This document shows, one piece after another, positions 41,110 through 50,893 of a stretch of 64,000 nt of DNA. Each line of letters starts with the position of its first letter. Position 1 is the first letter of the stretch. Location: NCBI GenBank assembly GCA_016715505.1, contig JADJZY010000033.1, forward strand, positions 124,001-188,000, read 5' to 3'. Made by a program: the position numbers and the translations under genes. A model generated the notes under the pieces. It had not been told where the DNA came from, did not search any database, and saw only the letters and a program-made list of their open reading frames with translations. Source of the DNA: Bacteroidota bacterium (GTDB lineage: Bacteria > Bacteroidota > Bacteroidia > Chitinophagales > Chitinophagaceae).

Positions 41110-42552
41110 TTAAGGGGTTACATCATTCAAATTCCGGATACTCAATTGTTTGGTTGAACTGGTGGAGGTTGTATACTCACCCAATATACCGGTAACCGAA
41201 ACCATACCTGTCATATAATTTGTAGTGGCAAACGTAGCAGAGGAAAAGGTAAACAAAGTCAAGGAAGAACCTGAACCATCTGCCAAAGTTTTATTTCCGG
41301 AATAAGTTGCCGGGGTACCTGAAATGGTTGCTCCATTTACTTTAACCAATGTTGATTCCCAAACTTGTAAACTATCCAATGCTTGTTTGATAGTTGCCAC
41401 CTTAGGCGTAATCGTACCAGTACCTGTTTTAATAAATTTAGAGGAAGATAAATTACCAACTTGTAATACACCGAAGTATTCCGACAAGGTAGCGCCTGAA
41501 AGATTTACTTCTACTTCATCACCTAAGCTCGGTAAACCGCTGCTCGTGCTAAAACGAACAATAATCCCGCCAGTTGCATCCTGAATGGCTATATTTTGGC
41601 TATTGATATTTGATTTTGACTTATCAGAGATGACCACACCTTTAATTTTAGTGCCGGTAGGAACGGTAAAATTTCCTGTACCCGGATACAAACTGCGAAT
41701 AAATCGAATAGTTTGTAAAGTCAACAAGGCATTACAACGGGGTCCATTAAATTGTACATCCGGTGTATCGCGAATAAACAATTGTGGTGTAGAATTATAT
41801 CGTGAATAAATGGCCTGAAGCGGGCCTTTACCTGCAGGGGACAATGCAAATTTAAAAGTCGAATAACCACTATTTCTCAAAATGATTTTTGTTTCTGCGC
41901 AATCTTCAACTTCCAACTCAGTAGCTGAAGAAATTGTTGGATCTTGTGCAAATGGAACGCCCACATCCGAACCGACAAATTGAGCACTGTCAATTTCGAT
42001 CAAAGTACCCAACCATTTAATACTGCTGTTGAGGTTATTCAATTCCATGATCGAAACTTTACGAGCGGTCACCTGACTCAAATCAAATTTTCCTTTGATC
42101 ACATATTTACTAATCAAACCACTTGGAATACTGCTGATCTCATTATTGTTATCTGGGGTATGACCAATTTGAACCATTCCGCCGTATGCACCAAGATATA
42201 AACCTTTACATTTAATATAAACTTTACGGCCTATCGGAAAATCGGAGTATAATCCACTGCGGTTTATTAAAACAGGCATTCCACTGCTGGTGTCTTGTAT
42301 AATGATTTGTTTGTAAAAATTTCCACTTCGGTCATCTGCCACTACAACGCCTGCAACCGTAATATCATCCTCAATGAGGGTAGGAACGCCGGTATACATT
42401 TGTTTAAGCTCCCAAATGGTTTTATTCACTGGTAAGTTCGGATCATTCAGGGTTGTATCCGGTGGTGAATCAAATTCTTTTTTCACACAAGAGGTATACC
42501 CCAAAATGGCGAAAAGCAAAATGGCAGCAACCGGTAAAAACACTTTTTTCAT
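41110..42552 (-). CDS. DUF5689 lipoprotein
   Basis: 480 residues with signal peptide and lipobox YTSC (about residues 18-22), then DUF5689 repeats: IWELKQMYTG, ITVAGVVVADDRSGNFYKQI, IIQDTSSGMPVLI (in parts), and a second copy beginning KIKGVVISDKSKSNINSQNI. Probably OB-fold-like domains and outer-membrane or surface anchored. It sits between a TonB receptor gene and a T9SS substrate gene, a combination seen widely in Bacteroidota, often for nutrient scavenging. Function not established. Confidence 0.85.
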   Translation of the reverse strand: MKKVFLPVAAILLFAILGYTSCVKKEFDSPPDTTLNDPNLPVNKTIWELKQMYTGVPTLIEDDITVAGVVVADDRSGNFYKQIIIQDTSSGMPVLINRSGLYSDFPIGRKVYIKCKGLYLGAYGGMVQIGHTPDNNNEISSIPSGLISKYVIKGKFDLSQVTARKVSIMELNNLNSSIKWLGTLIEIDSAQFVGSDVGVPFAQDPTISSATELEVEDCAETKIILRNSGYSTFKFALSPAGKGPLQAIYSRYNSTPQLFIRDTPDVQFNGPRCNALLTLQTIRFIRSLYPGTGNFTVPTGTKIKGVVISDKSKSNINSQNIAIQDATGGIIVRFSTSSGLPSLGDEVEVNLSGATLSEYFGVLQVGNLSSSKFIKTGTGTITPKVATIKQALDSLQVWESTLVKVNGATISGTPATYSGNKTLADGSGSSLTLFTFSSATFATTNYMTGMVSVTGILGEYTTSTSSTKQLSIRNLNDVTP

Positions 42553-42574
42553 TACGAATGTTATTTGTTTATGT

Positions 42575-45349
42575 TTAAAATCTTAAAGCTAAATTGATGA
42601 AATACTGAATTCCCAAAGCATGGGCATAACGTGGCACAAACCAATCAGGCTGAGCCGAATTACCACCTAAACGCAGGTTTTCAAAACCATATAATTTGAT
42701 ATTTTTATTGTTCAATACATTACTGATTCCGATATTCAGATTCAGGAAGGTATTATTCCCTGCTTTTTTGATGTACTTGTTGACTTTGAAAGATTTTCCA
42801 CCAAATAAATCAACAGTATAAAAAGATGGAAGTCTTTGCTGATCAATGGCAGCACTCCATTCTTCACTTTTATATTTTAATAAATCAACGCCTTCAATGG
42901 TTCGGCGTGCAGGAGCAAAATCAATCCAGTTATTGGCAAGATAGTTGAAGCTGATGCTGGCAAACCAGAATCGTTTTGATCGGTAATTTAATGCCGCTTG
43001 TAATGCAGTTTGTGGTCCGGCAGGTACATAGTAATTTTTGATATAAACCGTATCCGTTTTCGGACTCACCGTTCCTTGCGTGATTGCTTCTTCGTTGTCG
43101 TCATATAAACGAGAAGTCGCTCTGGAAGTATAATAAGCCTGGGTCCATGCAGCTGCTAAATTAAGGGTAAAACTAGGACTGATTTTTACTTCAGTTCCAA
43201 ATTCTAAACCCGTATATCGTTTGTTTAAATTTTGTAACACATTATTGGTAAATGAAAAACCTACTGCAGAGTTATCATTGAAATAACGTTTGATATCTGA
43301 TGCACCTTCTACCTCAGTGACAAAGAAAGTCAATCGACCTTTTACATTTGGAGAACGTAATAAATAACCAACTTCTGCGCTCTGAATTTTTTCATTTTGA
43401 GCATTTTCAATGGTCGTGTTGCGGGTACGTGGGGCAATAAATACATTGTCCACAAATGGCGCTCGTGTTCCGATACTTCCATTGGCATATAAATAATTAC
43501 GACCATTTAATTTGTAAGTCACCCCACCCTTTGCTTTGTAATTAAAGAAAGTCATCGTGGAAGAGTTTCCTTTTGAATTATTCGGGAACAAACCATGCCG
43601 GTAAATTCCTTCGCGATAAAAACCGGTATATCCTAATTCACCAGCCAGAAAAAAATCAAATTTGTTATAGGTAAATACACCTTGTCCAAACCAATTGGCT
43701 TTATTAAAATGGATATTATAATTGTAACCGTATTCATCGCCCACTTCTCTTCGGGTAGAAGCATCATCCATATTCAGCAATACAGAAACAGCACTCCCCA
43801 AAATGCCATCTTCGGCAAATTGATTGATATTCTCCCAATAATCGCCACCGAGTAAATCCTCTACCCTTCTGAAATTATGGTTCTTTTGATTTTGAAAACT
43901 GAGGCCAGTATAAAGTACGATATGATCATTCACAATGCTTTCGAGGTTCACGGCCGCATTGATTTTACGAGAGGCTTCCACATCAGCTCCCAGCATATAA
44001 ATGGATCGCCCATATCCCGATTTTTTATTCATTCGGTTAGCTTCATATAATCGATCCCACTGAACTTGTAAATAATGATCTTCCGGATGGGCATTGTACC
44101 AATCGATGGCTTCTTTGGTCGCGCTTGGAGAATCAATATAAGTTGGCATGTATTTGTAATAATCCGGACGAGGATCGGCAGCATTATACCAATCAAAAGA
44201 AGTGGTTGAGGTTTCCCCTGTTTGATAAGAAATGGCCGTTGTTAAAATGGTATTTTCCGAAAGGCGGGCATCGTGGGTTAAAATAGCCATGGGAGCATGT
44301 GATTTAAATACCCTGGAATTACGCACTTCTCCCCCTTGATAACCCCAATTAGGATTGTAAAGATTGGTTCCGGCCAGTTCAAAGGCTTCTTTGGTGGCTG
44401 GCCCAACCTTACCCCTTGATACCGGAGACCCAACAATCATGAGGTTGATACCTTGCTTTTTAAATCTTTTTTCCACGGCCGCATAATAGGCCAACCCATC
44501 ATAAAAAGTACCAGGAATTGCGCCTTCCTGAGCCCATCGTCGGGATACAGAAAGCGAATAAGCCCAGCCATTTTTCATCAATCCGGATGAATGCGTGACC
44601 ATTAAACGATTGCGATAAGAACGATTGGTTGAAGTATATGTGATACGTGTTCCTTTTCGTTGATTTGAAGCTGTGGCATCCAAAGAGGTATTCAGCCCAA
44701 CACCCCCGAAATTAAATTCATTGGGCGCTAAACCTAGATTCAAACTTCGTCCACGGAAAACATCATTCAAACCACTCCATGAATTAAAAAATACACCACC
44801 CTCTTCCAGGTCATTCATTGGAACGCCATTCATAAAAAGGAGGTTATTGTCATTTTCATAGCCCCTCATCCTGTAAAAATATTGTCCCCATCCAAAGGTG
44901 GCGGCACTCAAATAAGGGTCGCGGGCGGCATTTAAGACTGAGGCCACATTCTGACCGGATGCCCTCGCCGAATTATTGTCGTTCGATGTGGCATCTTCCA
45001 CATTTCCGCCTGAATTATCCAGTGTATAGTTGTTATTATTCGGATCGACAGACTTCAATTCAATCACATCTAAATTGGTGACCGGGCCTGTAACCTGTAT
45101 CATCAAACTTTCTTCATTGACCCCATCAAAAGTATATCGGAGTTCCCAACTGCCGTAAGGGACATTACTGATGATAAAATCACCTTCTCCATTCGTGGCA
45201 GTCGCTACTTTTACCTTTGGAATAGTTACTGAAACCTCCGCAAAAGGCAATTTGGTATCCTGATGAATAATTTTCCCTTTAACAATGGATGTTTGAGCCA
45301 ATGAAGTCAGCGAGCAAATCATCAAGATCAACGTATAAAGTTGTTTCAT
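42575..45349 (-). CDS. TonB-dependent outer-membrane receptor
   Basis: 924 residues. Signal peptide ends SLAQ. The first ~90 residues are a carboxypeptidase-regulatory-like domain (VKGKIIHQDTKLPFAEV), followed by a plug domain (about 120-230: YYRMRGYENDNNLLFMNGVPM in parts, FGGVGLNTSLDA) and a 22-strand barrel ending in IQYFINLALRF with the aromatic C-terminus. No SusD-like partner is near; DUF5689 and T9SS genes follow, co-directional, so substrate handling probably uses these. Substrate unknown. Confidence 0.92.
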   Translation of the reverse strand: MKQLYTLILMICSLTSLAQTSIVKGKIIHQDTKLPFAEVSVTIPKVKVATATNGEGDFIISNVPYGSWELRYTFDGVNEESLMIQVTGPVTNLDVIELKSVDPNNNNYTLDNSGGNVEDATSNDNNSARASGQNVASVLNAARDPYLSAATFGWGQYFYRMRGYENDNNLLFMNGVPMNDLEEGGVFFNSWSGLNDVFRGRSLNLGLAPNEFNFGGVGLNTSLDATASNQRKGTRITYTSTNRSYRNRLMVTHSSGLMKNGWAYSLSVSRRWAQEGAIPGTFYDGLAYYAAVEKRFKKQGINLMIVGSPVSRGKVGPATKEAFELAGTNLYNPNWGYQGGEVRNSRVFKSHAPMAILTHDARLSENTILTTAISYQTGETSTTSFDWYNAADPRPDYYKYMPTYIDSPSATKEAIDWYNAHPEDHYLQVQWDRLYEANRMNKKSGYGRSIYMLGADVEASRKINAAVNLESIVNDHIVLYTGLSFQNQKNHNFRRVEDLLGGDYWENINQFAEDGILGSAVSVLLNMDDASTRREVGDEYGYNYNIHFNKANWFGQGVFTYNKFDFFLAGELGYTGFYREGIYRHGLFPNNSKGNSSTMTFFNYKAKGGVTYKLNGRNYLYANGSIGTRAPFVDNVFIAPRTRNTTIENAQNEKIQSAEVGYLLRSPNVKGRLTFFVTEVEGASDIKRYFNDNSAVGFSFTNNVLQNLNKRYTGLEFGTEVKISPSFTLNLAAAWTQAYYTSRATSRLYDDNEEAITQGTVSPKTDTVYIKNYYVPAGPQTALQAALNYRSKRFWFASISFNYLANNWIDFAPARRTIEGVDLLKYKSEEWSAAIDQQRLPSFYTVDLFGGKSFKVNKYIKKAGNNTFLNLNIGISNVLNNKNIKLYGFENLRLGGNSAQPDWFVPRYAHALGIQYFINLALRF

Positions 45350-45813
45350 TCGAGTCTGAAATTTTATGAAGGATTTAACGGAATGACCCGAGTCCTAACC
45401 CGCAAATTTAGGGGATTTATTGACTTCAACAATCGGGAGCTTGTTACCATTCGGTGAAATGTGGATAAGCTGTCATCACCATAAAAAACCTATAAAACCG
45501 GCCCTAATTTGATGAAAATAGTCCGATTAAGCAACTTTCTGACAAAATATAAGCGAATACAGCTATCCCCTTTCCAATGTGTTACTGTACGATATATCAA
45601 TTAAGATGATGAGGTAATATCTTATGGTTCAACTCATTGGCGCTGTAGTGCTCCAAAATGGACCAAAGGCTTTTTTTCAAAACCTAAATATATTGGGAGG
45701 ACCGCAATGCATTCGAATCATGTAAATATTACAGTGAATTCAGTAAGTAATTCCATTTGCTTCAGTCGAACTTTGCCTGTAGAAATCAAATCTTCACACA
45801 AAATAAATAAGCT
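45350..45813. other. 464-bp intergenic region, no gene seen
   Basis: Lies between the TonB receptor gene (leftward) and the first stress-cassette gene (rightward), so both promoters should be here. I looked for short ORFs, hairpins, tRNA-like arms and riboswitch cores and found none convincing. A possible -7-like AACTTTG occurs near 45771 but its upstream partner is badly spaced. Confidence 0.4.
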
Positions 45814-46071
45814 ATGAAATCCACTAAAAATGCAACGCCCGATAAATTACAAGTTCCCGTTGCCAATCAAAAACAATCTATCGCGAATCATCAATTAGCT
45901 GCCGAACATCATGAACAAGCTTCACGACATCATCGGGATGCGGCTACGCACTACGAAAATGGACATACCGAAAAAGCCCTTTCCAGCGCCGTCAAAGCTA
46001 ATGGACATGCAGTGCATGCATCTGAAGCCCATCGAACTGAGGCCAAACAGCAAGTCGAATCGATTAAGTAG
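45814..46071 (+). CDS. Small histidine/alanine-rich helical protein
   Basis: 85 residues, no signal peptide. The central part is one long predicted helix with regular His pairs: QLAAEHHEQASRHHRDAATH and NGHAVHASEAHR. Composition is about 14 His and 18 Ala. It could bind metal or act as a stress-induced helix bundle. No family name known to me with confidence. It is the first gene of a group with YceI, Dps and other stress proteins, so a stress role is inferred from context. Confidence 0.65.
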   Translation: MKSTKNATPDKLQVPVANQKQSIANHQLAAEHHEQASRHHRDAATHYENGHTEKALSSAVKANGHAVHASEAHRTEAKQQVESIK

Positions 46072-46250
46072 AGTTTATAAATCGTGTCTCCGTAAAAGTG
46101 AATATGAAGGATGTTTTTTAAAATCCTATTTCACGCTGTCAAAGAGAATTTAATAATAACCTACTCTTTTTTTTGTCAGAACCCCGAACCAAATCAAATT
46201 TCTACATTCTGTCCTAAAAATACCCATCATCAATCACCAAACCAGGAACC

Positions 46251-46847
46251 ATGGAAAACAAAACAAAATGGAATATCGATCTCAGCCATAGTGAAATAGA
46301 ATTTAAAGTCCGACATCTGATGATTTCGAATTTAAAAGGAAAATTCACCCGATTTGATGCGTCCATATATACCAGCGGAAAAGATTTCACAACGGCTGAA
46401 ATTGATTTATGGATCGATGCAGATTCCCTTACAACCGGAGATAGTAAAAGAGATAATCACCTCAAAGGAGTTGACTTCTTCGATGTTAAAAATCATCATC
46501 AAATTTCATTCACCTCACAAAGTATTGGCCAATCCGATCGCTTGGGTCATCATGAACTTTGGGGAAATTTATCCATGAAAGGAATTACCAAGCATATCCA
46601 GTTGGATGTCGAATTTGGTGGGATTACCAAGGATATCACCGGACAGGAAAAATCTGGATTTGTGGTTAGCGGAAAAATTAATCGCAACGATTGGAACTTA
46701 GATTGGAACAAGGAAATTGAACTTGGTGGTTTGATGATTGGTGAAGAAATTCATATTTTATGTGAAGTGGAACTGATCAATGTTGGCATTCAGGAACTAA
46801 TCATGGTATTGGATTCCAAATCTTCTCAGGATGGCATTGGCTATTAA
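46251..46847 (+). CDS. YceI family protein, cytoplasmic form
   Basis: 198 residues with the YceI lipocalin-like barrel that binds isoprenoid or lipid: WNIDLSHSEIEFKVRHLMIS, LKGKFTRFDA, KGVDFFDVKNHHQI, GNLSMKGITK, and SGKINRNDWNL. There is no signal peptide, unlike E. coli YceI. ATG 46251 is chosen because the family signature starts five residues later. 12 bp later the Dps gene begins, so the two are likely co-transcribed in a stress response. Ligand unknown. Confidence 0.9.
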   Translation: MENKTKWNIDLSHSEIEFKVRHLMISNLKGKFTRFDASIYTSGKDFTTAEIDLWIDADSLTTGDSKRDNHLKGVDFFDVKNHHQISFTSQSIGQSDRLGHHELWGNLSMKGITKHIQLDVEFGGITKDITGQEKSGFVVSGKINRNDWNLDWNKEIELGGLMIGEEIHILCEVELINVGIQELIMVLDSKSSQDGIGY

Positions 46848-46859
46848 ATAAAAAATGAA

Positions 46860-47345
46860 ATGAAACCATCTATCGGTATCACCGAAAAAAATCTCTCGAA
46901 AAGCACGACCATATTGAGTCAATTGCTTGCCGATGAAATGTTACTCTATGTAAAAACGCGAAAATTCCATTGGAATGTATCCGGAAATAGTTTTATGGAA
47001 TTACACAAATTATTTCAGGAACAATATATTCAAATCGAAGAAACTGCAGATCTTATTGCCGAACGAATTACAAAATTGGGTGGAAAAGCCATTGGCACCT
47101 TAAAGGAATTTTCCAGTCTAAGCAGTTTAAAGGAGTCAGCGAATGAGTATCCTGCTCAAGAAGATATGCTCAAAGAATTGATGACTGACCATGAAAAATT
47201 AAGTGTTCATTATCGACATCAAATCGACAAATTGAGTAAGGACCAGAAAGATGCCGGAACTGTCGACTTTTTGACCGGGATACTGGAAAATCATGAATCC
47301 AATGCCTGGATTTTCAGGCGCTATTTGGCACCTGCTGTTCAGTAA
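46860..47345 (+). CDS. dps: Dps-type DNA-protection ferritin
   Basis: 161 residues. Ferritin-like dodecamer protein storing iron and protecting DNA. The family signature TRKFHWNVSGNSFMELHKLF (in parts: FHWNVSG) holds the ferroxidase His, and IEETADLIAERI the Glu/Asp pair. LLADEMLLYVKTR and LGGKAIGTL fit the family. ATG is 13 bases past the YceI stop. Likely induced by oxidative stress or starvation; a promoter specific to it was not seen. Confidence 0.92.
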   Translation: MKPSIGITEKNLSKSTTILSQLLADEMLLYVKTRKFHWNVSGNSFMELHKLFQEQYIQIEETADLIAERITKLGGKAIGTLKEFSSLSSLKESANEYPAQEDMLKELMTDHEKLSVHYRHQIDKLSKDQKDAGTVDFLTGILENHESNAWIFRRYLAPAVQ

Positions 47346-47481
47346 CAGATTCGACTTTATTCTTCTGAGTAGTTTACCTGTAACTACGTTCTTTTGATCC
47401 GTCCTTCTTGATTCCGACTAGGTATGGAATGCTTACAACTATTACCTAATCTTTAAAATCATATCAACGAAAACCTACAAC

Positions 47482-47946
47482 ATGAAAAAAATAATCTCTC
47501 CTCTATTCTTAATCTGTCTGATGCTGATGAGTGCAATCCCTTGTTTGAGTCAAAGCAATAAAAAAACAGACAAAGCCCGTAAAAATGTTAGCAAAGCCCA
47601 GGAGAATCTGAAGGATGCCCGGAATGATCTTCAGGCTGCCTGTTTGGATTCAACCAAAGACTATATCGAATTTAAAAAAGAAGCCAAAAAACAGATTGCA
47701 GAAAACAATGAACAAATTTTTATCCTTCGTAAAAAGAAATGGAACGGAGAAATAAAAAACGAAGAGAAATATCAACAAGAAGTCAATGAGTTACAAGCCA
47801 AAAATGTTCGATTACAAGAAAAGATAGATCTGGCACATCATACTTCAACATCTATTTGGGAAGATTTTAAGAAAGAATTTAATCATGATATGAGCGAATT
47901 ACGAAATGCCATACAAAGCATTGGCACCAATGATGTGAAGAACTAA
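47482..47946 (+). CDS. Secreted coiled-coil protein (sll1863-like stress family)
   Basis: 154 residues with signal peptide MKKIISPLFLICLMLMSAIP and cleavage after CLSQ. The mature part is a near-continuous coiled coil (KARKNVSKAQENLKDARNDL, NELQAKNVRLQEKIDLA) with a WEDFKKEFNHDMSEL end. The layout resembles the sll1863 stress-protein group that I know from Bacteroidota, but the match is by pattern only. It is in the stress cassette between dps and a lipoprotein gene. Confidence 0.65.
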   Translation: MKKIISPLFLICLMLMSAIPCLSQSNKKTDKARKNVSKAQENLKDARNDLQAACLDSTKDYIEFKKEAKKQIAENNEQIFILRKKKWNGEIKNEEKYQQEVNELQAKNVRLQEKIDLAHHTSTSIWEDFKKEFNHDMSELRNAIQSIGTNDVKN

Positions 47947-48135
47947 AATCGCTCGTTTCCTTCCTGAAATGGGTAATTATTCTTTGTTGTTATCCTTTTC
48001 CCAAATTGTAAATCTATTTATTAAAAGTCCAATCATTCGGTGAAACAGGGGGTATAAAAAACGCACCGTATATCATCAGAAAAAGTGGGTTATTCTTCCA
48101 AGATGATTGGAATCCAAAAAGTCTCTTGTTAAACT

Positions 48136-48752
48136 ATGAAGTATATTCTTATATCCTTACTCGCCGGAATTTGTCTGTTCATGACAGGATGTTATTCCAC
48201 CCGAATAATATCTACCAAAAGCAATAGTTCACATGAAGTCAAATACTCTTCATTGAAAAAAATTCTGGTTGCTTCCTTTCTATTGAACGATACCCGCAGA
48301 ATTAAATCAGAAAATGAAATCGTTCATTTCTTAAAAGGAAAAGGGATTGCATCCCATACTTTGTTTTCAAAAATCTGGACATTAAAAATGAATCCTTCCA
48401 ACGGATTTTGGAAGAACAAAAATTTGATGGCGCTATTCTATTACGTTTAATCGACATTGATCGCGAAGTTTATGTCCGACCGGGTGCCCCATTTTCTAGT
48501 TATCCCAATTACTACCAAAATTTTAATGGGCTATTTTATCGAAGTTGGGAAATATATTCTATGCCCGACCACTCCATAAACATGAAAACTTATACGGTTG
48601 AAATCACCTTGTTTTCAATACCACAAGATAAAATTATATGGACAGCCATTACAGAGAGCATTTCACCATCCAGTATTGAACAAATGACGAAAGAAATTGC
48701 CAAGGTGGTTTACAAAAAACTAAAAAAAGTAGGACTCTTGATTGATCCCTAA
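48136..48752 (+). CDS. Lipoprotein of unknown function (one frameshift)
   Basis: Signal peptide and lipobox MTGC (about residues 15-18), then YSTRIISTKSNS and a fold that could resemble the DUF4136/CsgG-type lipoprotein pattern: KKILVASFLLNDTRRIKSEN, FDGAILLRLIDIDREV, YTVEITLFSIPQDKIIWTAI, MTKEIAKVVYKKLKKVGLL. The frame breaks near 48385, and adding one A joins LK to NESFQRILEEQKFDG. Repaired length is about 205 residues. Substrate or partner not evident. Confidence 0.68.
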
Positions 48753-48898
48753 AGATTCAACCTAATCTTGAAAAATTGAATCAAACAAGATGATCAATAT
48801 TGCATCTATTCAACTTCAGGCTTGCAAAAAAAGAAAAGCAAACAATTGCTTTGAAAGTCTTTTGAATTTTTAATCAAGAACTTATTAAATCAAAAAAC

Positions 48899-49660
48899 AT
48901 GAAATTATTAAACGACAAAACCGTATTTATCACCGGTGGTCTATCTGGAATTGGAAAAGCGTGTGCCATTCTTGCAGCAAAAGAAGGCGCGAACTTAGTT
49001 ATTGCAGATTTGGATTCCGATACCAAAGAGAATATTCTGGAAGAAATAAAGACGCACAATGAAAATGCTCAATTTGTGGCTTGTGATGTTTCAAACTTTG
49101 AGCAAGTGCAATCGACCATCCAGCATATTGTAAAAACATTTGGCCGTTTGGACATTGCACTAAATAACGCGGGCATTGGTGGTGAGGCCCATTTCACGGG
49201 CGAAATGCCTGAAAGCGCCTGGGCGAAAGTCATAGGCGTGAATCTGACCGGGGTTTTTAATTGTATGCGACACGAGCTTGCTCAGATGTCCATTCAAAAA
49301 CAAGGCATTATTGTAAATATGTCATCAATCCTCGGCAAAGTGGGCTTTTCTTCATCCTGCCATTATGTTGCCGCCAAACATGGTGTACTCGGCTTAACGC
49401 AAACTGCAGCCCTGGAATACGCAGAAAATAATATTCGAATCAATGCCATTTGTCCCGGATTTATTGCCACTCCATTGTTAGTAAAAGGTGGCATCAGTCA
49501 TCATTCTGAAATAGAAAAAAACATATTGCATTTACATCCGATGAAACGTTTTGGAAGTGCAGAAGAAATTGCGAATGGATTTCTATTTCTATGTACCGAT
49601 CAAAGTTCTTTCATGACCGGATCCGCTTTGGAAATAGATGGTGGTTATTTGGCGCAATAG
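48899..49660 (+). CDS. Short-chain dehydrogenase/reductase
   Basis: 253 residues. NAD(P) motif TGGLSGIGKA (about residues 12-21), Asp of IADLDSD suggesting NAD preference, NNAGIGG, catalytic Ser in MSSILG, YVAAKHG with Tyr/Lys, and the end MTGSALEIDGGYLAQ. Typical classical SDR. It lies in the stress gene group and follows the lipoprotein gene at about 145 bp. The upstream gap has the hairpin AAAGCAA-ACAA-TTGCTTT near 48838. Substrate unknown. Confidence 0.9.
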   Translation: MKLLNDKTVFITGGLSGIGKACAILAAKEGANLVIADLDSDTKENILEEIKTHNENAQFVACDVSNFEQVQSTIQHIVKTFGRLDIALNNAGIGGEAHFTGEMPESAWAKVIGVNLTGVFNCMRHELAQMSIQKQGIIVNMSSILGKVGFSSSCHYVAAKHGVLGLTQTAALEYAENNIRINAICPGFIATPLLVKGGISHHSEIEKNILHLHPMKRFGSAEEIANGFLFLCTDQSSFMTGSALEIDGGYLAQ

Positions 49661-49850
49661 TGCATGAACTTGTCCCAAAAAAAACAAATGTTCATTGTTT
49701 GCAGTTAGAATCTTGTAACTATTACAAATGAAAACGTAACGAAAGGGAATGAAACACACAGACCTTTACAATGAGATTAAAGACGGCGTTCAGTGTTCGC
49801 ATCTTATAGAAACAACAAACACATTCAACCTTTAAAACCTTAAACAACCT

Positions 49851-50000
49851 ATGGGAAATTTACTTTATTTAGTAGCAATCGTCTTGGTGATACTTTGGTT
49901 CATTGGGTACTTCGGATTTGGTGCCGGTCAAATAGTGCATGTTCTTCTCGTTATTGCAGTGATCGCTATCCTGTTAAGAATCATTCGTGGAGAAAAATAA
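49851..50000 (+). CDS. Lmo0937-family small membrane protein (DUF5670)
   Basis: 49 residues with two hydrophobic helices: MGNLLYLVAIVLVILWFIGY and IVHVLLVIAVIAILLRII, ending RGEK. It matches the Lmo0937 family of tiny membrane proteins, often stress induced and found beside YtxH genes. Too short for most ORF callers. 26 bp separate its stop from the YtxH start, so co-transcription is likely. Confidence 0.8.
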   Translation: MGNLLYLVAIVLVILWFIGYFGFGAGQIVHVLLVIAVIAILLRIIRGEK

Positions 50001-50026
50001 TTACAAAAACCAAAAAATATAAAAAT

Positions 50027-50278
50027 ATGAGTACAGGAAAAATTGTCTTAGGAGCCGTTGTTGGCTTAGCCGTTGGCGCTATTGCCGGCGTATTGTTTGC
50101 CCCTGCAAGCGGAAGTCGCACACGTCGTCGAATTCTTGACAAAGGCGAAGATTATGTGGAACAAATGAAAGACACCGTAAATGGCTATATCGATAAAGCC
50201 AAAGAAGGTTATGAAGAATTAGTTAGTCAGGCTGAACATGTGGTTAAAGAAGGAAAAAGAAATACGATGGCGTCATGA
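50027..50278 (+). CDS. YtxH domain protein
   Basis: 83 residues. An N-terminal hydrophobic helix (IVLGAVVGLAVGAIAGVLFAP) is followed by the YtxH signature GSRTRRRI and amphipathic helices. General stress protein anchored to the membrane. I choose ATG 50027 rather than an upstream start, because the upstream part of that frame only overlaps the small membrane gene. It is coupled in the cassette with the preceding small gene. Confidence 0.85.
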   Translation: MSTGKIVLGAVVGLAVGAIAGVLFAPASGSRTRRRILDKGEDYVEQMKDTVNGYIDKAKEGYEELVSQAEHVVKEGKRNTMAS

Positions 50279-50530
50279 CACATGCCAAGTCTCCCATTTC
50301 TTAGCATTAACCATTAACCATAGCTGCTGCTTAACCCACAGGAATAATCCCTTTAAAGGAATAGTCCTTGGGTAAGTACATAGAAGTTTGATATCCCTTA
50401 GAAAAACGATCAAGTGGCATGCCTAAATCCGTTCATGTTAATATATACGGGCATTTCATGATCACTCAATAATCCAGGAAATATATAAAAATCAATCACT
50501 TTCATGTTAAAAGCAGACCTTAAATAAGTA

Positions 50531-50893
50531 ATGAGAAAAGATACCACACCCGTTGAAATGCTTTTTGAAAAAGCTTCCCACTATTTGAATACCAGTATAG
50601 CCCTATACAAATTAAAAATAGTGGAATCTGCAACTGATATGCTGGCTCAACTCATTAGTTATTTTTTATTTTTTACTCTATTACTCCTAGCCATATTGTT
50701 TGGTTCTATGGCAATCGCTATATGGATCAATGTCTATTCCGATACTCAATATCTGGGGTTTATATTGGTGGCTGCGTTTTATTTACTATTAGCCATTTTG
50801 GTCATTTTGTTCAAAACGCGTGTTTTTAAAAATCCCCTACAGAACAAACTGATACTAAAAACTGAAACCACCAAAGACCAGGAAGAACTATGA
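50531..50893 (+). CDS. Holin-X/phage-holin-superfamily-III-like membrane protein
   Basis: 120 residues. A short cytosolic N-terminal helix (YLNTSIALYKLKIVESATDM), then two long hydrophobic helices with a polar link (about 50-75 and 82-105). The layout fits the putative holin-X family, found in stress-related operons; there is no phage gene near, so lysis is not implied. It overlaps the next gene by 4 bp (ATGA). Confidence 0.7.
   Translation: MRKDTTPVEMLFEKASHYLNTSIALYKLKIVESATDMLAQLISYFLFFTLLLLAILFGSMAIAIWINVYSDTQYLGFILVAAFYLLLAILVILFKTRVFKNPLQNKLILKTETTKDQEEL

Noticed and set aside
50279..50530. Possible small RNA in the 252-bp gap before the holin-X-like gene
   Set aside because: Only short imperfect repeats (AGGAATAATCC / GGAATAGTCC) without a terminator; not enough to call.
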